64,000 bases of DNA from Dendrobium chrysotoxum. Its lineage: Eukaryota > Streptophyta > Magnoliopsida > Asparagales > Orchidaceae. A model generated the notes under the pieces. That model did no database searches and was not told the DNA's origin. It was given only the letters and a program-made list of their open reading frames with translations. Positions 10,601-19,699 of the stretch are shown here, one piece after another. A program made the translations under genes and the position numbers. The stretch is from NCBI GenBank assembly GCA_019925795.1, contig CM034300.1:54666873-54730872 (forward strand), read 5' to 3'. Every line of letters starts with the position of its first letter. The first letter of the stretch is position 1.

Positions 10601-13600
10601 CTGACCTTATCATTGACAATATCACGTTTCTGTGTTTATTTGTTAACATCTTATATGTTTTGATGAAGTGTTTATATGGAGGTGCCCCAAAAATTCCACA
10701 ATTAAGAGATTTAGATCGAGGAGTGGATATTGTGGTTGCAACTCCTGGAAGATTGAATGACATTTTGGAGATGAGAAGAGTCAGCTTACGTCAAGTCTCA
10801 TATTTGGTTCTTGATGAAGCTGACCGTATGTTAGACATGGGATTTGAGCCACAAATAAGGAAAATTGTCAAAGAAGTACCTCGTCGGCGTCAGACTCTCA
10901 TGTTCACTGCTACTTGGCCTAAAGAAGTAAGGAAGATTGCTGCAGATTTGCTTGTTAACCCTATTCAGGTTAACATTGGAAATATTGATGAACTTGTTGC
11001 CAACAAAGCTATTACCCAGGTTTAGAATCAAATATCCTCTAAGTGACCTAATGGATCAGTTAATACTTGATCACTAATGCATTTTGTAATATCATTTAAT
11101 CTTTTTTTCTTGTTCCTCTTATAGTATGTTGAATTGATAAGACCGGGGGAAAAGCAAAGGAGGTTGGAGCAAATACTGCGGTCTCAGGACTCAGGCTCTA
11201 AGATTATAATTTTCTGCACTACAAAGAGGATGTGTGACCAGCTAGCACGGTCTCTTATTCGTCAGTTTGGTGCTGCAGCTATTCATGGTGACAAATCACA
11301 GGTAGAGCGGGATAGGGTTCTGAGCCAATTCAGAACTGGGAGATCACCTATACTTGTCGCCACTGATGTTGCTGCTCGAGGATTAGACATTAAAGATATC
11401 AGGTGCAATGCAGTTGTTTAATTTTGTTTTACTGTTGTAGAACATCTAAATTATTGCATGTTTTATTTGTTTTAAGTATCATGTTATATTCTATCAGCTT
11501 GGCTTGCTGTTATCATCATCATCATCTCCTGATCTATGCATATCCTTGCAGGGTTGTGATTAACTATGACTTCCCCACTGGTGTTGAAGACTATGTTCAT
11601 AGGATTGGGAGAACAGGAAGGGCAGGTGCCACTGGAGTTTCTTATACATTCTTCTCTGATCAAGATTCTAAATATGCTTTGGAACTTGTTAAAGTTTTGG
11701 AAGGGGCAGATCAGCGAGTTCCACCAGAGCTCCGAGACATGGCAGCACGTGGTGGATATGGTGGCAAGTCAAGACGCTGGGCTTCTGGTTCTAGTGGTCG
11801 TGATAAAGGCCGATTTGGGTCTGGTCGAATTGATTCCACCAATGTTGGGAGAACTGGGCATGTCCCATCAGCTTCAAGTAGGGTAGGCACTGATAATGAC
11901 CGCAGCAACTATGGACGTGATCATGCTACTCGAGACAGGTATTTGCTGGCTCTACTTTTGTTCATAACCATATAATATTCTTATTATCTTTGCATATGCA
12001 TGGCCGCATGAGCAGCTTTCACGAGCTGCTACTTCAGTTCACATTCTCATATTTAATCATGCATAATACACATGTATCCACACTTACGAATCACCCAAGC
12101 ACTGTCCACACGAATACCCTTGCTTAATTACCCTCTGCTTGAATTGCTGATATGCAGTTTCCCATATGCACGTGGGAGTTATTCGGCTACCCCATCCACC
12201 CCCACATAACCCCCTGCACAACTAACCTACATCTGCTCAAAGTTGTATTTATGTTATAAGAATAAGCTGTAATGGTGGCAATATTCTTGCCCTTTTCCAG
12301 CCTCCCAATTTTCTGATCGATGTCTATAGACCAAATAGCTTTACCATGGCTGTGCATTATGGTATTTTGCATTTTTTTTCCCAATTATGACTGGCAAGAC
12401 AAGTTTAAGCAAATTTTGAATGTACTAAAAGGATGTGCCCAATGCTAGCTACTTTTGAATCTACGGGGCGATCTATTATATATTATGGCTATTGCATCCT
12501 ATTTTAATAAATAGAAAGTGTAATTGAAGGTTAAAAAAACTGGTCTTTTTCATGTTTAAAGAAGTTCAATCAGAAGGATGGCAAATCCATAATATAGAAA
12601 AAATGTTCGAGCTCTTATTTGGCTCGCTGGTAATGGTGGGAAAGAACTGTAGAAATGCTAGAATTTTACAATTTCTCCAACGTTTCTGCTACAAAAAAGA
12701 GTGATATTTGTTGGAGAGTTTTTTGAAGAACTGCCACACTTTGGGAATGCCATTCTCCTATTTAAATGCAATTTCCTTGATTTCTTCATTTGGTCTTTTA
12801 AGAAATGATGTTTTTCTTCCCTTTGTTTCTACATCTAAATTTATGCTGCAACAATCATTACCCTAATGAACTGGACTTACGATTTTATCATGTAATTAGA
12901 ATTGGTTGTTGCATGCAATACAAGGCTGCAGAATACCTACTCAATTGCAGGCTTGGTTCGTTATGCAAAGATTATAATTCTGATTTTCCTATGTTTAATT
13001 AATAAGTACATACACTTGTAAAGACTTCATGGTGTACCTCTATATCCATTTTAACTTATTTTTTATAATACCAACAGATATGATCGTGTCGATCTGCATG
13101 CTGTTGATAAGCATGTCTATAATGATGCCAAAGGCATTTTAAGAGGCCGTAGTCATAGTTGCAGCCCTATCCGAAGCCCTAGCCCTAGCCCAAGCCCAAG
13201 CCCAAGAAAAGGAGAGGGTGTGTTTGGCAATGGTCAGAATCACAGTCGTAGCAGGAGCTGGGATAATTCTCGCAGCCGCAGTAGGAGTCGTAGTCGCAGC
13301 AATGGCAGGCTTCACGTTGCTGGGACTTCAGGCAGGCTATCACCACCGTCCAAGAGAAAGGAGATATCAGTTGACTATCATCATGGAGGACAATCACCAC
13401 CACGGAAACGAAGGGAAACTTCTAATGACCGTCACCGGTCTTCACCTCCACCTCCTAAGAGGGAAACATCCATCGACCGTCATCGTGGTCCATCGCCACC
13501 CAAGAAGAAAATATCTATTGATCGTCTTCGCAAACCATCACCGCCCAGGAGGGAAAATTTGATTGATCGTAACCGTAGGCCATCACCAGAGTCCAAAAGA

Positions 13601-14089
13601 GAAAATTTGATTGGTCATCACCGGAGACCATCACCACCATCCAATAGGCTAAATTCAGCAAATGATCGCAGCAGGACATCATCCCTACCCAAGAATGAAT
13701 TCCTAGTTGAGCAAGGTCATGCCAAGGATGCTCGTTTGCCAGCATTACGGGATGACTCACCGAGCCCACCAAGGCAAGGCTCTCAATCTCCATACATCCA
13801 AACAGAGAATGGAAGTAGAACTGAGTTGGATAGGTTGGAGCAGTTGAGGCGGTCTCCCCCGCATCACCTTATTTGTGAAACTGAGCCTGATCGGCCGAGG
13901 ACACCCGAGCATCCAAGTGGTGTAGAATCTGGACAGCTTCTTGATGGACCTGTACGACTGGCATCAGCTACAGCAAATGTGGATGAGGAAGAGGAAGGCT
14001 TAATTCCACCGGATGAAGAGGAAGGATTGATTCCACCTGAACCAAATGCAGCTTCCCCTTATCATGTTCTTGATTCAAGGGACAACTGA
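4660..14089 (+). CDS. WW-domain DEAD-box ATP-dependent RNA helicase (RH14/RH40/RH46 type)
   Basis: Eight exons: 4660-4929, 5439-5633, 7413-7481, 8139-8408, 10669-11019, 11125-11402, 11552-11938, 13078-14089. All introns are GT-AG. The join is 2832 bases, 943 residues plus stop. WW domain at residues 22-53 (first Trp 26; second signature position is Tyr49, as is common in this plant subfamily); Q motif with Phe166 and Gln191; motif I AKTGSGKT 208-215; PTRELA 244-249; DEAD 317-320; TAT 348-350 for the usual SAT; ARGLD 469-473; HRIGRTGR 494-501. The C-terminal region from about 607 is Arg/Ser/Pro-rich, with Ser-Arg repeats, a decayed SPPxKRExxIDRHR repeat and an acidic DEEEGLIPP duplication. It should unwind or remodel RNA, probably in nuclear mRNA or rRNA processing, with WW binding Pro-rich partners. 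The start is the first ATG that leads into the WW domain. No frame breaks were seen. Confidence 0.93.
4930..5438 (+). other. intron 1 of the helicase gene
   Basis: A 509-base phase-0 intron, with donor CAG|GTACTA and acceptor TTTCAG|CAT. It is AT-rich with no recognised insert or coding signal. Confidence 0.85.
5634..7412 (+). other. intron 2 of the helicase gene
   Basis: A 1779-base phase-0 intron, with donor ACT|GTAAGT and acceptor TTCATCAG|GGA. It is T-rich and AT-rich. A short antisense open frame at 6360-6596 has no recognisable similarity and is taken as chance. No transposon was identified. Confidence 0.85.
7482..8138 (+). other. intron 3 of the helicase gene, with GC-rich insert
   Basis: A 657-base phase-0 intron with donor GAG|GTTTGT and acceptor TTTTCCAG|GTA. 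It divides the Q motif between exon 3 (FESSGFPPEILKE) and exon 4 (VHRAGFSFPTPIQ). Bases about 7670-8040 are markedly richer in G and C than the flanks and contain a direct repeat (see next entry). An AG-rich acceptor-like TTTGTAGCAG at 7659-7668 precedes this block and could be a cryptic splice site. Confidence 0.8.
7719..7900 (+). repeat. two tandem copies of a roughly 90-bp GC-rich unit inside intron 3
   Basis: Copy 1 (7719-7812) and copy 2 (7813-7900) both run from GCTGCCCTCTTTTG through TAGCTGGAG, TGGTGGAC, CTTCCAAG and ACCAGT. A third partial start (GCTGGGCTGC) follows. The copies are clearly related but diverged. The origin is unknown; open frames on both strands here look like consequences of GC content. 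Confidence 0.7.
9158..9188. repeat. perfect 12-bp inverted repeat with 7-base loop
   Basis: CTAATATTGTGT (9158-9169) and ACACAATATTAG (9177-9188) are exact reverse complements separated by 7 bases. It could be a remnant of a fold-back element or a chance AT-rich hairpin. It lies about 90 bases from the 3' edge of the LINE fragment. Confidence 0.7.
9280..9660 (-). pseudogene. 3' end of a LINE ORF2 inside intron 4
   Basis: On the minus strand from 9657 the frame reads AEMRMLKWISGLTLRDRKR and continues HIREKIGVAQ. After a one-base shift it gives HLKWFGHIKCRPSDDPIRR and later RGRPKKTW. This is the conserved C-terminal tail of a plant LINE/RTE-like reverse transcriptase protein. The last bases of the element read GTGAGATAAAGGCTTG followed by a GATGTGGATGTTGATG run, the typical simple-repeat 3' end of that family. 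It is antisense to the helicase, 5'-truncated and frameshifted. Confidence 0.8.
9971..10196 (-). pseudogene. antisense exon-like segment, unrecognised protein fragment
   Basis: Read on the minus strand, a 226-base open block is bounded by CACTCAG upstream and by CTCAG|GTATGG downstream, that is, by consensus acceptor and donor signals. In frame it contains SLKYTTLALCLHRPNVQQHE, ELLFDILKRC and RSGALISCSFAMREECQSFF. The composition is balanced, with Cys, His, Arg and Phe, unlike an AT-rich chance frame. The open frame extends upstream to 10310. I do not recognise the family. It may be a gene piece captured by a transposon or an exon of a nested gene. Confidence 0.4.
10448..10474. repeat. TA microsatellite in intron 4, flanked by a duplicated 13-mer
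   Basis: A (TA)n run of about 27 bases lies between two copies of AGCTTGTTAGACA (starting near 10435 and 10475). The duplication suggests slippage or repair during expansion. Confidence 0.8.
11939..13077 (+). other. intron 7 of the helicase gene
   Basis: A 1139-base phase-2 intron, with donor ACAG|GTATTT and acceptor CCAACAG|ATA. It separates the helicase core and its Gly/Arg-rich extension from the RS/Pro-rich terminal exon. No recognisable insert was found. Confidence 0.85.
13330..13720 (+). repeat. decayed 48-54 bp coding repeat in the helicase terminal exon
   Basis: The coding strand shows about eight successive units of 15-18 codons, each built on (x)SPPxKRE-x(2)-ID-R-H-R. Examples are SSPPPPKRETSIDRHR, GPSPPKKKISIDRLR, KPSPPRRENLIDRNR and RPSPESKRENLIGHHR. 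Frame is kept throughout, so unit gain or loss would alter tail length without a frameshift. The Ser-Pro and Arg-rich character suggests a phosphorylatable, intrinsically disordered RNA-binding tail. Confidence 0.75.
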
Positions 14090-14984
14090 TGAGCATCAGG
14101 AAGTCAGCTTACTAGTATGTTTAGGAGCTGCCCTAGGACTGGTATCCTTCCTGATTTTGTTGTATCGTAGAATGCAGTTAAGTGGAACCTGCCTTACTAA
14201 TAACCTGTATTGTTTTTCACGTTATGAGCAAGGATACTATCTGATTATGCGTACATTTTTAGGCCAAGCCTCGGGTCGTGGTTTTATTGTTTTGGTTGCT
14301 TCATGGTATGAAACATATGAAGTTAAATATATTTCAAACTTCATTCTATATAATTCAAGCTTTCTTTATCATGCATGGTTGCTATTTTGTATAACATTCG
14401 TCGATTTTTCAATTATCGATTGATTACCTACGGATGTGTCACTCTTTTTGTATATTGTTTAGGTTTGCGGTTCTCATTAATATCGTAATCACCGGCACCT
14501 AGCAACATGCTTTGAAAGGGGATCTTTGAAATCCCGTTAGTTTTAAATGGTTGCATTTCTATGCGGATAAAGCTTGCAGTATATGTAACTGCTTTACATA
14601 ACATGTAGAGCGAACAAGTGCTGACTTAAAATATGGGGATAATTAAGCAAACTAACGGAGCAATCATTCGTGGAATCTATTTTTAAAAAAATGAAAAAAA
14701 GGTGCTTGAATACTAATTTAGTGCAACCGCTGTTACGTGTCCGCACGTCAAATGTGTTCGGAAGTCAATTAGGATGACATGTATTCGGAAGTCAATTAGG
14801 AGCTGTCATGCCAAGTAATATGGGTGATGTGACAGCTCTTGATTGGCACCCGACGCATTCGGTGTCAGCATATGATAATTTTTCATAGTTTTGATGTATT
14901 GGTTGCTGAGAATATTTGGTGAGATGATTGCTACCGTAGTCATGCCATATTTAACTGTGTGCGTATAATAAATTGTAGAATGTG
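14090..14984 (+). other. 3' UTR and downstream flank of the helicase gene
   Basis: Follows the TGA stop at 14087-14089. It is moderately AT-rich. No canonical AATAAA was seen close to the stop, which is common in plants, and the poly(A) site cannot be placed. Open frames here (e.g. 14046-14423) are out of frame with the gene and have no recognised similarity. Confidence 0.5.
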
Positions 14985-15343
14985 AGATTCAGATTTTGTT
15001 TGGGATAATATTTTTATTATTTTTAAAGTAATTTTTTTAGGTTTTGTTTGAGACGCTTTTTTACTGTTTCTTAAAGTAATTTTTTAATATAAAAAATTTA
15101 ATTTTTATACTAAAAAATTATTATAAGCAGTAAAAAAGTTGCCCAGATTCGTTTGAGATGACTTTCTTATTGCTTTCTAAAATAATGTTTTAGTTCAAAA
15201 ATTTATTGAACTAAAAATTTTTTTACTAGAAAGTTGTTTTAGAAAGTAGTAAGAAAATTGCCCCAAATAAAGCCTAGTTAAAAAAGAAAATTTATACTAA
15301 AAATTGTTTTAAGAAGTAAGAAAAGTCGTTCCAAATGAATCTT
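14985..15343. mobile_element. fold-back MITE-like element
   Basis: Both ends are imperfect inverted repeats: the left arm GATTCAGATTTTGTTTGGGA faces a right arm whose reverse complement reads AAGATTCATTTGGAACGAC. Inner arms also pair, for example GACTTTCTTATTGCTTTCTA against AGAAAGTAGTAAGAAAATTG. The whole element could fold into a long hairpin. It is AT-rich and non-coding. I could not find a convincing target-site duplication, so the superfamily is not assigned. Confidence 0.65.
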
Positions 15344-15621
15344 AAATTGTCTAGCTTCTTGTTAACTAAAATTCAAATGCATTAATAAATGACTATTAAT
15401 GAAATTAAATTTCATGTGTTCTCACCGCTTCAGAAGTAGAATAGTAGTCTGCCGCTTTTCTAAGCACATGATCAACCAAACGGTGAAATATGATTTGTTA
15501 AATCTGCTTTTAGCGATATTATAAAGAAGCTCTTTTGGCTGGTTGGAAAAGAATAGAATTTAAATATAATATATGCTAATCTTAAAGAAATATTTTAGAG
15601 TTATTTGGATGAGTTTGGTTG

Positions 15622-16548
15622 TGGGCTAGAATATTCCCGACGGTAAAGTAGGAAAATCTTTCGTCTTAGGATTGCACGAGTATCCAGCTCTCAAATAGAG
15701 AGAATAGAAACATCAGAATTTTTTACGTGAAAAATCCCGAAGGAAAAAATCACGGGGCCACGCCCAGTTGATGAATCAACTAGCGTATGAATAGATTACA
15801 AATGATTAACTCGTCCTAGAACTTGAGGATGATTAGATTATAATAGTCAACTATCGGATTGAAATCTAGATACAAACAAGGATCGGATGGAAGTCTGGCT
15901 ATGGTCAGTGGTCGAGCGTAAATTCGACGTTAGTTGGTGGCAGGGTGGAAGTTCGGTGAAAGTCTGACGACGGTCGGTGACTAGGCAGGGTCGAGGAGAA
16001 GTCTCGTGGCAAGAGAACTATGATTTCTCTTCCTTCTCTCTTTCTTGCTTGGCCCCCCCTTTTAGTGAAGAATGAGGGTATATTTATAGTTTTCTGGGAG
16101 TGGCATGACCAGTAAATTGGGAGAAGATAAAGGGCATGCTCGGAGTATTTCGAATGGACAACCGATATTAATTTCCTTGATCATGGACCATTTATTGAGT
16201 ATTTGAGTATTTTAATGATATTAGAGATCAGTGATCTTAGGCTCATTGGATTCATCTCGTCGAGCAGCTCGATTCGACTATAAGCATGTCACATTTGTAA
16301 ATCGTTTGATCATTCAATTTTTAGTTTGAACCTTCCAAATGCGCTTCGTGTCCTTGATTTGGACCCATTTGGGCTTGGATTTGGTTGAATTAGGTATCGT
16401 TGGGTCCATATTTTCGAGAAATACAATTCGACTATAAGTTTACTGAAATCAGAATTCGAATGGTCCTATATTTAATTTTGAAAGATTCCTATTCAAAATT
16501 TTCTTGAGATTTGTGCCCCGATCATAAAAATTATTTGATGACATATCA
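15622..16548 (-). repeat. solo LTR of the same gypsy family as 1974-2956
   Basis: A 927-base block starts TGGGCTAG and ends ACATATCA on the plus strand. It is flanked directly by GTTG on both sides (15618-15621 and 16549-16552), a likely 4-base target-site duplication. No internal element sequence adjoins it, so it arose by LTR-LTR recombination. It aligns end to end with the LTR at 1974-2956 but is clearly diverged. A TATA-like CTATAAATA lies on its minus strand near 16080. Confidence 0.85.
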
Positions 16549-16995
16549 GTTGCACCTCTATTTTCGGACGTCAAAGATCCAGAAGTTTGAAAATACATGT
16601 TATAGCTTCTGAGAAATTTCTAATGTGGTTCAAAACTTCAAAATGTCTTAATTGTGATTGTAGAGCTCCTGATTAGTTTTGAAAGTGTTAAACTTGATTC
16701 TGGAATGTCAAAAAATGATTCCGGGAACCCGAAAAAAGTCTGGGCTTGTCCGGCCAAAAATTTGGCCCATACATGTTTTGGAGGCCAAATCGATCGGTCG
16801 GCCACTATCGCTGCTGCCTCAGATGAGCCCACCACCACTGCGTGCTGCCTGCTAGCGCGCTAGCCCGCGAGCGCTGCTCGACTGCCTGAGCTGCCCACCT
16901 GTGTGCTGCATGCAACTGTCCTAGCGGTTTGGAAAGGCACCTTTTCAGTGTCACGCTGCCGCAATTGCGATTTAATATTTTTTTTTATTTTTTAA

Positions 16996-17063
<68 letters not shown>

Positions 17064-18329
17064 TTTTTATTTTATTTATTTTTTTTGGAAATTCCAAAAA
17101 TTTCAAGATTATTTGAAATATTCCAAAAAAATCTTGAATAGGTGGCATCCTCTATCAAGTACAAATGCCCCTCTTTATGTAGAAGACTAATTTTCCAGTC
17201 TACTTTTCTACTCTCCTATATTCCTTCTCACCTTAAAGGCATTCCATTATTTTTGATAGTTTGCATCCCCTATCAAAATTTAGTGCTCCTCTTTAGTGCA
17301 AAAATTCAAATGGGTGACCACTCTTCCATTAAAATTTTCTTGACTAAATGAGATCAATGACCTGCTACACATAATGATGGTCTAAAGAAATCCCATAAGG
17401 TGGCCAAGACTGACGATGTGATTTCCACTATTACTAGTGATTCTTTGATAATTTTTCGGAAGAAGTTTCAATTCCCCAATGATCTTATGGTGAAAGTGCC
17501 TGAAAATTCTGATCAAGGCTATTCTCCTCTTCTAGGATATCTGACTGTCTATTAGCTCTGTTTACGAGCGGGGCTATGATTTTTATAAACCTGTTATTAG
17601 GGAACTTCTAAGGATGCCATAAGGCCTATGCAACCAAAACTCTTAAGCCACTTAGCTTACAAGGCTACTTCTAATAGAAACCGTAAGACTCACTATTAGG
17701 GCTACTTTCAAATGAAAGTCATAAGCTTCTATCCAAACCCAATTACATGGGAAACTCTTAAATAGAGCCATAAGCCCCAACCCAAATTTAACCAAATTAA
17801 AATCCACATTTCTCCACTTCAATTTACTTGGGATTTCTGAGGGGAGGTAACCCATGGCTGCAAATCAGATTCACTGGACACTACAATCAGTGGTTGTTAG
17901 TATTGGTAGACTGAAACCCATGGTATACCCAGGATGACGGAACCATGGGATTTTGATCAGGTGTACCTTCATCCCCCCATAACTAAGATTAAAATACTAA
18001 AATACTATTGCACATTTCCAAACTCCTTGTACAAACTAAATATATTTCATCCTTAATCGAGAGTGCTCTTCTTATTGGTTGGGATGGGTAATTAACTATG
18101 AGGGCTTGCTCTCATATAAAGTAGAACCTAGATCTAAATAAACCCTAACACTACTTAGGGGAAATTTGGTTAAATTTCAAATTCAATCTACCTCAGGGAA
18201 AATAAGGAAAACTTCAGCTTGTGAGAGCAAGGTTCGTGCCTAATAAAATATTTTTTCAGAGCGAACATAGTTGAAAGAAGAAATTGAAAGATTAATTCAG
18301 CAAAGATACCTCCATCAATTTACTTAAAA
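16549..18329. other. unassigned region with GC-rich patch and long AT microsatellite
   Basis: Bases 16790-16960 are GC-rich with GCTAGCGCGCTAGC-type palindromic sequence and no coding signal. A pure (AT)n run of about 63 bases lies at 16998-17060. From 17140 to 18320 there is low-complexity AT-rich sequence with repeated phrases such as CCTCTATCAA / CCCCTATCAA near 17150 and 17265. It may be decayed LTR or LINE 3' sequence, but I cannot name the family. Confidence 0.45.
16998..17060. repeat. AT dinucleotide microsatellite, about 31 units
   Basis: An uninterrupted alternating TA run. It is likely highly polymorphic between accessions. Confidence 0.95.
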
Positions 18330-18900
18330 CCCACCTACCCGGAATGATGCTAATCCTCCTGGGGGGCTGAATCTAATAAACACTTCCAGAAAGCCCATAA
18401 TCAAAAAAACATATTGCAATGTATCCCAACACATGCTATCATAGGCTTGTTCCATATCAAGCTTAAGCAGCATAGATCCTGGATTGGATTTAGAAAATCT
18501 TAGCTTATGAACCATTTCATGGGCTAGAAAATAGTTATCTGAAATAGATATTCCTGGAACAAACACCACTTGTTATTCAAAGATAATGCTTGGAAGACAT
18601 ACTTTCAATCTATTCAAGATCATAGCTGCCAACATCTTGTAAATAGATTGACATAAGCTAATCGGCCTAAACTTAGCCAAATCCGAAGCATCTTTAACCT
18701 TTGGTATCAAAATCACCAATGTTTCTTTCTAGCTTTCCGGCATAATTCCAGATTTAAAGAAATCATCCACTGCATTCCATAACACAACATGAACAAGGCT
18801 CCAAAAGAATTTGAAAAAATAGGTGTTGACACCACCATTTCATGGAGCTTTATTGTTTCCCATCTTCATAACAATAGAAATAAGTTCTTGCTTCTAAAAA
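18330..18900 (-). pseudogene. LINE A reverse transcriptase, N-terminal part
   Basis: Minus-strand frames show MGNNKAP, then ETLVILIPKVKDASDLAKFR, RPISLCQSIYKMLA and the block VFVPGISISDNYFLAHEMVH followed by LKLDMEQAYDSMCWD. These match L1-type RT blocks 0-3, including the first catalytic Asp in the LKLDM segment. In-frame stops occur between blocks. The element breaks off near 18330 and no FADD-like motif follows. Confidence 0.85.
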
Positions 18901-18931
18901 TCAACAAATAACATATGTTTTTGCTCTTCAT

Positions 18932-19654
18932 TAGGGGTGTCAAAACGGGTCGGCGGGTCGGGTTTGGGTCGAACCCGATCTGACCCGGGTCTAAACGGGT
19001 CAACTCGAACCCGACCCGATTTTGCAAATGGGTCGAGATTTCCAACTCGGACCCGACCCGTTCGGGTTGGCGGGTTGACCCGACCCGACACGCGAAGCCA
19101 GATGTGAACAGACGGTAAAGGAAAAGGGCTGAGAGGCCTAAACCGATTCTGACAGCAGCGATGGCAGCCTGGCAGGGGCGGTGTCGGCAGCTGAGGCGAT
19201 GCCTGCGGGTGCGAGCACAGCTGAGGCGATGCCGACTGACTGCTAGGGGTTAGTGGACCCCAATCTTGTCTGGCAGACCGGCGCGAGCGGAGAGACGCCA
19301 GACCTGGACGGCGGACACGGCAGTTTGGCACGGTGGCAGGGATGAGCCGACGAGGCAGACATCCGAACTCTGACCCTTCGACGCGACAATTGATTTATTG
19401 ATGCGAGATTTGGCACAGCAGCAGGGACGAGGCGGACGCGACGATTGACGAGACGCGACAGCCAGCCGATTTCCCGGGTCAACTTCGGGTCGATTTCGGG
19501 TTGCCAGGTTAACTCGAACCCGACCCGTTTTTCATACGGGTCAAAAATTCAAACCCGAACCCGACCCGTATGGCAAACGGGTTGACCCGAACTCGGATTT
19601 TTTCGGGTAGGGTCCGGGTCGGGTTTCGGGTCGTGTCAACTTTTGACAGCCCTA
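18932..19654. mobile_element. non-autonomous hAT element, 723 bp, inside LINE A
   Basis: The ends are TAGGGGTGTCAAAA and, reversed, TAGGGCTGTCAAAA, a near-perfect terminal inverted repeat. The element is flanked on both sides by the 8-base CTCTTCAT (18924-18931 and 19655-19662), the target-duplication size of hAT elements. Within about 170 bases of each end are dense alternating GGGTC and GACCC words, which probably form subterminal transposase-binding repeats and a strong secondary structure. The GC-rich core has no transposase. Removing it rejoins the LINE sequence, so it is younger than LINE A. Confidence 0.9.
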
Positions 19655-19699
19655 CTCTTCATTCAACATACAATCCGCATTAAACTTCGGCCATCCAGA

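Larger units (their letters stand above)
8409..10668 (+). other. intron 4 of the helicase gene, with TE fragments
   Basis: A 2260-base phase-0 intron, the largest in the gene, with donor ACG|GTTAGT and acceptor TGATGAAG|TGT. The acceptor lacks a strong pyrimidine run directly before AG but restores the conserved SCT|CLYGG junction exactly. It contains a LINE 3' fragment (9280-9660), an antisense exon-like block (9971-10196), a 12-bp inverted repeat (9158-9188) and a TA microsatellite (10448-10474). These insertions account for much of its length. Confidence 0.8.

Noticed and set aside
10378..10668. Open frame continuous with helicase exon 5 on its 5' side, as if the exon were longer
   Set aside because: It crosses a TA microsatellite and gives AT-rich, unconserved peptide. 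The AG at 10667-10668 restores the conserved C-T|C-L-Y-G-G junction with exon 4 exactly.
11403..11551. Open reading through intron 6 of the helicase
   Set aside because: The DIR|VVINYDFPTG junction is conserved only if 11403-11551 is removed. The intervening peptide is hydrophobic low-complexity sequence.
13218..13793. Additional frames over the helicase terminal exon on both strands
   Set aside because: They are shadows of the repeated, GC-balanced RS/Pro coding sequence in the real frame.
18894..19482. Pro/Arg/Ser-rich open frames in a GC-rich block
   Set aside because: They lie wholly inside the hAT element and result from its repeated GGGTC/GACCC words. They are not a gene.
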